DNA from: Lotus japonicus | Lineage: Eukaryota; Streptophyta; Magnoliopsida; Fabales; Fabaceae | Direction of reading: 5' to 3' | NCBI RefSeq assembly: GCF_012489685.1 | Contig: NC_080044.1 | Span: forward strand, 56,535,507-56,599,506 | Length of the DNA stretch: 64,000 nt | Shown: positions 10,566 to 20,435 of the stretch, in pieces | How the letters are laid out: every line of letters starts with the position of its first letter | How positions within the stretch are numbered: the stretch's first letter is position 1 | Made by a program: the position numbers and the translations under genes | Notes under the pieces: model-generated | The model's database searches: none | What the model was told of the DNA's origin: nothing | Seen by the model: only the letters and a program-made list of their open reading frames with translations

Positions 10566-11260
10566 CTTTATTCATGTGTAATTAATTTAAAATGGTGTTT
10601 ATAATTAATTGATATTTAATGTTAGTAAAAACATGAACGTTAGTCAACAAAATTACATATACATTAAATTAATTTGATTTACAACATTCAAATTTTAGTC
10701 AATGATAGAAAACAATAATACCCCTATTTAATGCTTTTAACATTCATTAATTATTTGTCAATTAATAATAAAAAAATTAACTATAAAAAATCCGTTCCTT
10801 AAATATAAATGTAATTTACACACCTATTTGACTTTTTAAAAAAACATTAATGTTAGTCAATGATCAAAAATTTAATTTCGATTATCCTGTTACGTTTTAA
10901 GAAAAAAAAAACGATTTTAAATATCAGTTTTAATGATTTAAATTCAAAATTATAAATACAAATTAACTCCTTTATTAATGTGTAATTAATTTAAAATGGT
11001 GTTTATTGTCATTTAATGTTATTAAATACATTACTGTAAATCAATGAAATTACATATACGTTACATTAATTTGATTTACAACATTCAAATTTTAGTCAAT
11101 AAGAAAAAAACATTAATACACCTATTTAATGGTTTTAAAAATCAATAATTATTAGTCAATACATAATACTCCCTCCGTTCCTATAGAACTGACATTTTAA
11201 GATTGTTGCACAAGTATTAAGAATTAATAATTAATGTTCTTGTTTTATTAAAAGTACTAT

Positions 11261-11851
11261 AATAATTAATGTTCTTGTGGTGCCTAGGAGCTGAAGTGAG
11301 CGTGTACTTTTTGCTTTGTTTACCAGTCTGTAGCAAAAACTTAAAGTGCTCCATTCTTTCTACTGGCTTGCACTGTCATGCTGTCTTTCCAAGCTGCGGT
11401 TTGTTGCCTTGAATTAGCTACAGCGGGCATTGTAGATTGTCTATGTGCTAAAGTTTGTGTGCCTAAGAGCTGGAGTTATATATCCATCATTATGCAGCTG
11501 GCCACTTTCGCCATCCTTGGCTGATCATTGAGATGAGTGATGTGCTCCTGGAATTTTATGTTCACCTTTATGCTGCAAAAACTCTCTCCAAATGAAATTT
11601 TTGGCCCCTTGATTCTTCCTCAGGGATTGGTTATGTCAATTATGGTAGCGGGTATTTAGTTTTGCAACAGGGTGATGGTGACTCCTTGCTCTTACTATGT
11701 TGCAGCCATTAGAAGCTACTTGTTCTTTTTGTCTTGTTTCTTTTATTTTTTTCCTGCTCTTTGTTTTTATGTTCCTGTACCTCATCTGGGAGAGGTTGTT
11801 CCCAGTACCTCTTTTTTTTAATTAATATATGATCTTTCTGTTGTAAAAAAA
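11261..11851 (+). mobile_element. 5'-truncated LINE (L1-type) 3' end
   Basis: About 590 bp resembles the non-coding 3' end of plant L1 elements, ending TTAATTAATATATGATCTTTC...TTGTAAAAAA. AAAAGTACTAT on the left (about 11250-11260) recurs after the poly(A) (about 11849-11859), fitting a target-primed insertion. It is present in both block A copies, so it predates their separation. Confidence 0.65.
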
Positions 11852-11904
11852 AGTACTATGTAACTTTCTATTATACCCTTTATCTCTCTTATTAATTCTA
11901 ACAT

Positions 11905-12442
11905 GGCTTAAATATGTTGAGATCCCTCTAAAATAGGGGTCCTTTGGTTAAGGCCCTTACAAATTTTTTGGGTGGAATAAGCCCCTAATGTGAAAATAAT
12001 ATATAGTGATAAGCCCCTGCCGTGAGGTTTCGTTAAATTTCTGATGATTCTGCAAACAGCGTTGACATGGATTATTTTTTTTTTTGAAAATTATTAGGGT
12101 TTCACGTAAGTAAATTAGGGTTGAAAAAATAAAAATCCAAAGTAAAAAACCTAAGTAAAATCCCCAAACGTACTTGGGTTTTTTACTTTGGGTTTAGATT
12201 TTATTTCTATTTTTTTAACCCTCATTTACTTACGTGACACCCTCTTTAATTGAATAATTTTCACAAAATATAATTCATGTCAGCGCCGTTTGTAGAATCA
12301 TCATAAATTAAACGGAACCTCACGGCAGGGGCTTATCACTATATATTATTTTCACATTAGGGGCTTATTCCACCCAAACAATTTTGTAAGGGCCTTAACC
12401 AAAGGACCCCTATTTTAGAGGGACCTCCAACATATTTAAGCC
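11905..12442. mobile_element. Foldback Mutator-type MITE, copy 1 only
   Basis: This 538-bp element has ends GGCTTAAATATGTTG and CAACATATTTAAGCC. The left and right halves are reverse complements along nearly their full length, with the hinge near 12165-12175. TTCTAACAT is duplicated at 11896-11904 and 12443-12451, and copy 2 has a single TTCTAACAT at 52580-52588. A 9-bp target duplication is the hallmark of Mutator-like elements. There is no coding capacity. A transcript would fold into a long hairpin. Confidence 0.88.
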
Positions 12443-13136
12443 TTCTAACATTTCAATCTTCCTTCCACCAATAAATGAAGGGTACAATTGGTAAAGTATA
12501 ATTAATGTTCTCTTGAACTTTGTAAAGTGGCAGCTAATTAGGTACAAAATTCAGCTAAAAATAGTGTCGGTTATTTAGGAACAGAGGGAGTACAAACATT
12601 GACAACAAATTTCCGTTCATTAAAAAGAAACATATTTTCCACACCTATTTATTGTGTCTAAAATACATTAATGATAGTCAATGATCAGAACTTTAATTTC
12701 GAATATTCTTTAACGCTTTAAAAAAAGGTTTTAATACTCAAATTTTAATGATTTTAATTCAAAATTATAAATACATATATACTGTTATATTCTTTTCGTT
12801 TTAAAAAACCGTGTTCATTTCCTTTTTTATAAATATTACCATTTTAATACTCGCGTTCATGTCCTTTTTTATAAATATTACCATATTTAAAACCTTAGGG
12901 ACGGTCTTTTAAAAACTTTAATTTTTATTCATTGATTATTTTTAGACTGTGCAAAAAAACAGTAAAAACTACATCCTATTCAATAAAAATAACAATTTTA
13001 AATATACTATTAATTTTTTACTACATTACTTCTTACTGGACTAATATTTACACGCAGCTACTAATTTTAAAATGAATTAATGATAAATTTCGAATTTTAT
13101 GGGGTATTAAAAATCAACTTTGATGATTTTTTTCAG

Positions 13137-16100
13137 GACTAAATATTGAAGATGATCAGTTACAAAATTTCTGTTTGGCTGAGATAGAGAAAATACTTTA
13201 AAGAAATGGCAAATCTCTAAAGGAACATAGTTGTCTGCCCTATCCAATTTTTGATGATGTGGAATAGTTTCAAAACAAGTTCATAGTAGATGAGCTTAAC
13301 TACAACAAAGAAGAAATGACAAATAAACATGCATCCTATCTAACAATGATGACAGCAGAATAGAAGGGTGTATATGACAACATAATGCAATCGGTGTTGT
13401 CTGATAGTGGCGGATTTTACTTTTTGTATGGATATGGAGGAACTGGCAAAACTTTTGTCTGGAATACATTATCTGCAGCCATCCGTTCAATGGGTATGAT
13501 TGTTCTGAATGTTGCTTCAAGTGGTATTTCTTCTTTGTTGTTGCCGGGTGGTAGAACAGCACATTCCAGATTTTGCATTCCATTGCAAACCGATGAAACA
13601 ACTACTTGCAACATCAAACAAGGTAGTTTAAGGGCAAATTTACTGATCTGTGCCAAATTGATCATTTAGGATAAAGCTCCTATGTTAAATAAGAATTATT
13701 TTGAGGCACTTGATAGGACTTTGCGCGATATCATGAGACAGGAAGATGAAAGCAACATGGACAAACCATTTGGCGGTAAGGTTGTAGTTCTTGGTGGTGA
13801 CTTCAGACAAATTCTTCCAGTCATTCCAAAAGGTGGAAGGCAAGACATTGTATCTGCTACAGTAAATTCTTCTGATCTTTGGAAATACTGTAAAGTTTTA
13901 AAGCTCACTAAAAACATGAGATTACGCACAACAGGTTCACCAAAGCTTGCAACAGAAATTAAAGAATTTGCTGACTGAATTCTCAAAATCGGAGATGGTG
14001 ATTTCGAATCAAATGAGCGTGGTGAATCATAAATTGAAATTCCTGAAGATCTTTTGATACAGGATAGTGAAAATCCACTTCTTGACCTGGTTGATTTGCA
14101 TATCCCAATTTGGTGCAGAACATGAAGACTGAAAAGTTTTTTGGAAGAACGATGCATATTGTGTCCTACATTGGAATGTGTTGAGAAAGTTAATTATTTT
14201 ATGCTTGATTTACTACCAGGTAATACAACAGAGTACTTAAGCTCAGATAGCACTTGCAAATCTGACGAGGACACTGAACTACAATCAGAGTGGTTTACTA
14301 CATGTAACGCCCCGATTTTCACGAGGGTCACTTTAGTAACCTTTCCCAAAACGTGGGTCAATTTTACCGAAATAAAAAAAAAATTGACAACTGAAGGAGT
14401 AAATGGACTGAATAATTCCATTTTATTAATAAAATCTTGATTACAAATAATTCCTTCAATTTGAAAGACATAAGGGTAACCTAATGCTCGACCACTCCTG
14501 AGCCAATACAAAAAGGTCTCTAGGTTAGGTTCGAACGCTACAAGAAAACTCGGCTCACCCCCCAAATACTAACCCAAAACCATAATACCACTAAGACAAT
14601 ACATAGTTCTACGTCTGACATCCGCCTGTCCCTTGAACACTTCCTCAATCATATAGTACTTTCTCAGCGCCGTTTATCATTCTCTGGCGTTAAGCGCCCA
14701 TGCAACACACAGTCAAATAAGCAAGGGTCAACTCCCAAACAACACATATAACATGTAACATGATTGACATAACATCACAGTAATAAGGTCATAAATTCTA
14801 ATACATCATTTGCAATCTCAGATTCATGTTATATAGGTAAACAACTAGCATATAGAGTAATAAACCCAAAAGCACAAACAAGTGCACCTAGAGTCCAGTT
14901 AGACTACATGCTCATGCATATGCTAATTTTAATGCCAGTAACGACTTATGGGAAGGCGAGACAAAATGCGACTCCACAATTGGCGTTAGTCTACACTAAC
15001 GCACTATCGCTTTCATTTTGCCACTTCTTCGGATATGTCGTTATGCCCTGACAGAATTTCATATCATGGTTCAACCTAACCGGTTCCGAACCACAACAAA
15101 ACATGCATAATGCCATGCGGTTAGTCAGCACAACATCGAAACTATCTCCTCACAGTCCGATCTTAAAAAAATAACTCCTTATTGAATATCTGATTGCCCA
15201 CTAGCAAAGGCATCTCTTGCCAACACTCGCATCTCAGACTTATCATAAATTATAATTATCAATTTGCCAAAGCATAATACATGATTTCAAGTTCAACACA
15301 TCATATAGCAATACTTGCATCATCAAGTTTTAACCAACAAACATCATATAAACAAGAATCATATAGCACAATCACATGCAGACAAGTCTAGACCGAGTGC
15401 CCTTACCTTAGAAAATTAATTGCTTCCGAAAATGCTAAGCTTCAAGATCATAGCTTCCGCTCCAAAACTCAAGAATCTCATCACACTCAAAATAAACACT
15501 CAAGATCTTTTACTAAAAATTAACTCATCACAACTAGCTAGTTGCTAGTTGCATGTTAATGTGTTTCAATGTTTTGTGTTTCTTGACTTTCCCCTCATCT
15601 GACTTTCCTCCCCTTTTATAGTGTAACTCCTTCATCCAAAATTGTTGCACGTCATGCCCCTAGTCTATAGGTTTTCCTTTTCCAGCAAAGTTTCTCCCTG
15701 GCCTACACGTCCATTTATTTGATCCTCATCATACTTCCTGGAGTATTTTGGACAAACACCTCATGCTGTAGCTTCATAGATTGGCCAGCGTAAATTCTCT
15801 TTTATCTACACGTAATTTTTATTAATCCTCGTCATGCTTTTTCTTTCACACCTCAAGCTTCACCAATTTTTTTTTTAATTTTCCCTTGTTCCGTTTCAGG
15901 TACTTTTACCTCTTAAATTCAATGTACATACATATATATATATATATAAACAAATAGGTTAAGTATAGATAGTGTAGGATTCAACTCATAGAGTTAAGAG
16001 AAAAATATTAGGATGATGAATCATTATCCTAAAATTTATTAGGGACTCTATTATATAATTTAAGATCACTTTGAGCAAAATTAAATGATCAAGTGTAATA

Positions 16101-16703
16101 GTATTAACATAGTGATCTCACTTACATATATTTATATAACATGCCTAACTTTCTTTCACTTTCTTCAGATGAATAATAAGTAAGTCACCTACGTGACTTT
16201 TATTTTTCCTTTCAAACTGAAATTTTCTTTTTAAATTGTTTTCTTCTTTCTCTTTTTTTTTAATGAAGAGAATAATAATAATTTTAATAATACAATCGTT
16301 TATATAACACACAAGGTACAGAGAACACATCAACTTAAGCTTAATAGCGCTTATCGCTCTTAAGCCAATAAGTAATTTATTTAATTAAACGCTTAATCTA
16401 TTTGGGTCTTACACTACATAATTCTTAAATGATATTACATGCTCAGGAATACCAAATCACAAAATTATATTGAAGGAAGGTGCTCCGATAATGCTATTGA
16501 GAAATATAGATCAAGCAGCCAGTTTATGCATTGGAACGCGGCTAATAGTGGCTGATCTTGGAACAAAAGTTATAAAGGCCACTGTAATAACAGGAACCAA
16601 CATTGGAGAAGACATTTTCATTCCAAGAATGGACATGGTTCCATCTGTCTCCGGTTACCCGTTTAAGTTTGAAAGACGTCAATTTCCGATCAGTCTATCC
16701 TAA
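13137..16703 (+). pseudogene. Helitron PIF1-type helicase, C-terminal part, decayed and split by an LTR
   Basis: Coding similarity starts after an acceptor TTTTTTCAG at 13136. A Walker A motif is clear (GYGGTGKTF, about 13430-13455). The Walker B/motif III region follows (VVVLGGDFRQILPVIPKGG, about 13770-13840), then NMRLR. In-frame stops occur at several points (after EKIL, DDVE, MTAE, LII and EFAD). A 2,111-bp LTR splits the gene at 14302. The C-terminal part (ILKEGAPIMLLRNIDQAASLCIGTRL...) resumes at 16419 and ends at 16703. This is the helicase half of a Helitron Rep/Hel protein. The HUH nuclease half is not visible, so the element cannot move itself. Confidence 0.88.
14303..16413 (+). 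mobile_element. Solo LTR (2,111 bp) inside the Helitron helicase
   Basis: It starts TGTAACGCCCCGATTTTC and ends TTTGGGTCTTACA, flanked by CTACA at 14298-14302 and 16414-16418. No coding region or second LTR was found inside, so it is read as a solo LTR, with Tekay-like chromovirus character as a tentative family. Its first 40 bp match the minus-strand LTR at 1-507. Copy 2 has it at 54441-56552 with the same target duplication, so it predates the block separation. Confidence 0.82.
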
Positions 16704-17746
16704 ATAATTCTGAATTTTATGAAATTTGTATGACGGTAAAATTTATGAGGCATCACAAATTTATTGGTTTTCTTTATACGTTTTGCTTCTTTACTAATTG
16801 TCCAAAAATAATGTTGAACAATCGTATTGAAACATATTACACTACGAATTTAATAATAAATAAATAAATTAAAGAAGTGATTAAAAATCATAAATTCTCA
16901 CATTACAAATTAATAAACGCATTTTCATGTCTTTTTCCTACATTTACTTTTATTCCTTAAATAATCACGCGCATTTATGTGTTTTAGTCACACATTTAAT
17001 GATTTTTTTCTGCATTAACTTTTAGTCAATAAATAATCAAGCGCATTTATGATATTTAGCATTTAAAAAATTTAAATAAAGGTATTTTTCAACCTTTAAT
17101 GCGTAAAAAACCATATTTATTAAAAAAATACCAAATTTATTGCATTAATAACGTGATAAAGTACATTAAATTCAAAATAACAAAATAGTCTAACAGCCTT
17201 AATTATATTCAATTATTTTTAACAAATATTCCTTAAAAATATATTTCATTAAAACCGTTGACTGCTATTTAGGAAATCGAATTAAAATACTTTTAAATTA
17301 GAATTAAAAAAAACAAAATTAATAACATTGATTTAATTTTAAAATTCATCCATCGAAATTAAGTACATTAATTACATCGATTTATTTTTAAAAAATCAAG
17401 CAACAACTTAGTAATAATTCCTTAATTACAATTACTTGATTATATACACTAATTATACAAAATTATGTGTATTAATTAAGTAAATAAAACCTACATACAT
17501 AAATTAAAAATTCATAATCAAGTAAAAAATTGAATAACACATTAAATTTCTAAAAAAAACTCAACTTATACTAATAAAAATTCGAGCTTCAACAAAAAAT
17601 AATAATAAATCAAAACAAAATCAATTAGGAATCACAGAAGAGCAATAAGCCTATATATATATACTTTAGTATACATCTCCTTTTATACACAAGTTCAGGC
17701 CAAAATCAACATACGTTAGTTTTCATCTCCAAAACTTCCTTGCATC
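16704..17746. other. AT-rich spacer between Helitron helicase and RPA-like gene
   Basis: No gene is seen. The stretch is strongly AT-rich. A TATA-like TATATATATA at about 17654-17664 lies 80-90 bp upstream of the RPA-like ATG at 17747 and could be its promoter. Copy 2 differs here by a 6-bp TTTAAA-type expansion near 57217. Confidence 0.5.
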
Positions 17747-19798
17747 ATGAATCCAAACTATAGCCTACTTGACCAACTGACTCCTTTAGCACATGATTGG
17801 ACTATTGTCGTTCGAGTAATAAGGGTGTGGTTTGCTGAAGAAGAGGAGGAAGAATATGAGGAAGGACACGATGGTTCGTTCTGTAATTTGTTGTTGATGG
17901 ATCGAAAGGTATGTAAACCAGAAACAATTTCGCTATTATTAAATATGTAATTGTATTTTAATTTAATTCACGGACATAAATTCATATGAAACTCCTTCAT
18001 TTCTAGGGTCAAACAATCCATGCAGAGTGTAGGCGTAACCTTCATGAACGTTTTGCCAACAGAATCACAGAAGGTTTGGTATACCGTTTTGAATATTTCT
18101 GGGTATGACATAATTTCCGAGGTCTTAGTGCATCTAGGCATATCTACAAGATACATTTGCAAAGTAGAACAAGGATGGTTCCATATAATAAAGATGTGTT
18201 TCCTGTGCGTGATCTGATATTTGACAACGTGCATGAAATTCTAAATCCTGACTTTGACAAGCGGTTTTTAGTTGGTATGTAAATATTTACCTTCATTTAA
18301 ATAACTTCAAATACATCAACACTTCCATGTATTCACATTACCATTAAAACAGATGTTATGGGCGAAGTAACGCACGTCGAAAATTACAACGGATTTGAGC
18401 GGAATGGAGCCCATACGCAGAACAGAGACATTGAACTTGAATCTCAAGGGTAAATTTGCTTTTATCAATAAAAAATTAGTATTATTAATTTCTATAATTT
18501 CCTACAGAAGAAAGTTAACAACTTTTATTTAATTTTTTTCCAGCAAAAAAAATTAAATGTTTTTTATACGGCCAATTTGTCGACGAATTGGATGCACTTC
18601 TAAATTCAAAAGACAACAAACATGTTGTGATTATCATATTGTTGAGAGTTGTAACAATTCATCAAGGTACATTTAATTATTTTGAGCAACAAACAAACAT
18701 AAACTTCTATATAATAAATCAACATGTTCAAACTTAAACTTACAATCGATCGCTAATTATTTTTCCAGGGGAATATAAACTAACTGTTGGGTTAAACTGC
18801 ACTAAAGTAATGTTCAATCCTGACATTCCACAAGCAGTGTCCTACAGAGAAAGGTATGTATGTACTGTGGATTTCATATTACTTTGAACAAAATTAGATG
18901 ACAAATAACAACATAATTTTTGTTTCTTCGAAGATTATTTGAGTGCGACGGAGTTCATACTCAAGTAATGAACGTTATGATTGAAAGATTAAACGTTACT
19001 GAAAAAGATGAGTTCCTGACACTTTTCTCAAGCACAAGTATTAAAAATTTGGTTACTTGCATATCAGTATGTTCTCATCACTTTTAATTTAATTTATTAG
19101 ACTTTTTTTTATTAAAAAAACATACATTGATTTTCATTCAACGTTTTAATTAAATAAAAAAATTACTTATTATATTATTAACTTAGTATTAATGAATACA
19201 TTATTAAATTAGTAAATAAACATATAATGTTAGGATTACACTAAACAAAAATGCGTTTTAAATAAAAAATTCATGGGGTTAGAGATTTTTAAACACTAAC
19301 TACAAACTTAAATACAAATTAAACTAATTTAATAATCACCTATTATGGGAAATTAACAACACATGAATAATGAGATAAAATATCAATTAATTAGACCATA
19401 AACTCTTATACTCTTTCATTGAATTTAATTGCTTTAAATTCATAACGTTATAATAGGAAAAAAAGATTTTGATACACGTTTTATATTCATAATGGTTATT
19501 TATATCTACATCATGATTTCTGATTTCTGATATTTCCGATTCAAATGTAAAATCTCTGACTGAGCTATTGATCATCACTATTGTAAAATATGTTTGGTTT
19601 AGACATTGGTCATCACTATTATAAAATAGGTTTCTTTTGCAGACAATCACTAAAAGTGGTAAACGAAACACACCTCTAGCTATAGTTGAAGACTCCAACA
19701 CACCTATTAAACGTCGTTCAGACGATGGTTACATAACAGAAGTTGTTGGAAGTAAAGATGCAGAAATGTTGAAAAAAATCAAGGTTTCAAAGATTTAG
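17747..19798 (+). pseudogene. Helitron-encoded RPA1-like (single-strand DNA-binding) gene
   Basis: Seven exons are supported by GT-AG borders: 17747-17908, 18007-18274, 18353-18449, 18544-18666, 18779-18853, 18934-19066 and 19643-19798. The product resembles the 70-kDa replication protein A subunit (OB folds: HDWTIVVRVIRVWF, QTIHAECRRNLHERFANRITEGLVYRFEYF). Two lesions break it. One is an in-frame TGA at 18106-18108, after which the homologous frame continues (HNFRGLSASRHIYKI). The other is an extra A in the run at the start of exon 4 (8 A where 7 keep the frame). Both lesions are also in copy 2, so decay predates the duplication. The acidic EEEEEEYEEG insert in exon 1 is unusual. Confidence 0.82.
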
Positions 19799-20013
19799 TT
19801 GCATTTCCTTAAGATTGTTTGCAAATAAATAGCGTTTGTTCTCAACTTTCACTTTTATGTCTTTACCCACGTTGACAATTTGTTTTTTTTTTTTGTAAAT
19901 TGACCTCGGTGGTCACTTTCAAACATTTTGACTTTTTTTTCGTATATTGACCATGTTACTAAGATATTAATTGATTAACTAAAATTAAAAAAAATAAATC
20001 CAAAATTAAATTC

Positions 20014-20041
20014 CCCGTGCAAGGCACGGATTAAAAACTAG
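20014..20041 (+). other. Helitron 3' terminus (hairpin + CTAG)
   Basis: CCGTGCAAGGCACGG can form a stem with a short loop and is followed by ATTAAAAACTAG, ending at 20041. The next base is T, as expected for an AT insertion site. It is repeated at 60159-60186 in copy 2. Confidence 0.85.
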
Positions 20042-20435
20042 TTGAGATAAATTAGATAGTTGATGCTAATGCTATTAAATTTGTTTGCTTTGAATAGATA
20101 GCGAGAATGAAGGGCGGAAAGAGGTCTTAATCTACTAGTGAGGTGGTAGAGGTATAGAGGATGCTAACACTTCACTAAATAAATTATCAATTTCCACTAA
20201 TTAAATATGCATTTTAAATATTTTCACTTCCTGGCTAAAACCAGTGAAAACCGAACGAAAACTCACAGCACACAACGAGGGCTTCGAACTTCGCTCGTGG
20301 TTCGTGGTGAGGGTTTGTTTACAGTTGCAGCACCCTAAGGAAGAAGCTAGGTAACGCTCTGTGGTTCTCACTGTGAGAACTGAGATTCGTAGCAATCAGC
20401 ATCGTTAATGAAGAGTGAAGAAGAAGAAGAAAACG
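20042..20435 (+). promoter_or_regulatory. DDB1 upstream region and 5' leader
   Basis: This 394-bp interval lies between the Helitron end and the DDB1 ATG. It includes an upstream ATG at 20408, 28 bp before the main start and in another frame. The context of the upstream ATG is weak (T at -3), whereas the main ATG at 20436 has A at -3. No convincing TATA box stands out. The whole proximal promoter must fit here or use Helitron-derived sequence. Confidence 0.5.

Larger units (their letters stand above)
11169..12590. mobile_element. Stowaway-type (Tc1/mariner) MITE carrying two later insertions
   Basis: The left end is CTCCCTCCGTTCCTATAG and the right end GGAACAGAGGGAG, imperfect inverted repeats of about 30 bp, flanked by the dinucleotide TA on each side (11167-11168 and 12591-12592). 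This is the standard Stowaway arrangement. The core is about 275 bp. A LINE 3' fragment and, in this copy only, a Mutator-type MITE have inserted inside it. Confidence 0.8.
13137..20041 (+). mobile_element. Decayed Helitron, helicase to 3' end (5' end not found)
   Basis: The order is PIF1-type helicase, RPA1-like gene, then a terminal hairpin (CCGTGCAAGGCACGG, 20014-20028) about 10 bp before CTAG at 20038-20041, followed by T. A short hairpin plus CTRR terminus inserted before T is the Helitron 3' signature, and RPA-like genes are typical of plant Helitrons. The 5' TC terminus was not identified. The element may extend leftward over the tandem array and the B3-like relict. Confidence 0.8.

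Noticed and set aside
13696..14157. 153-residue minus-strand frame opposite the helicase relict
   Set aside because: Mirror of a coding region; the plus strand carries the helicase motifs and no minus-strand domain is seen.
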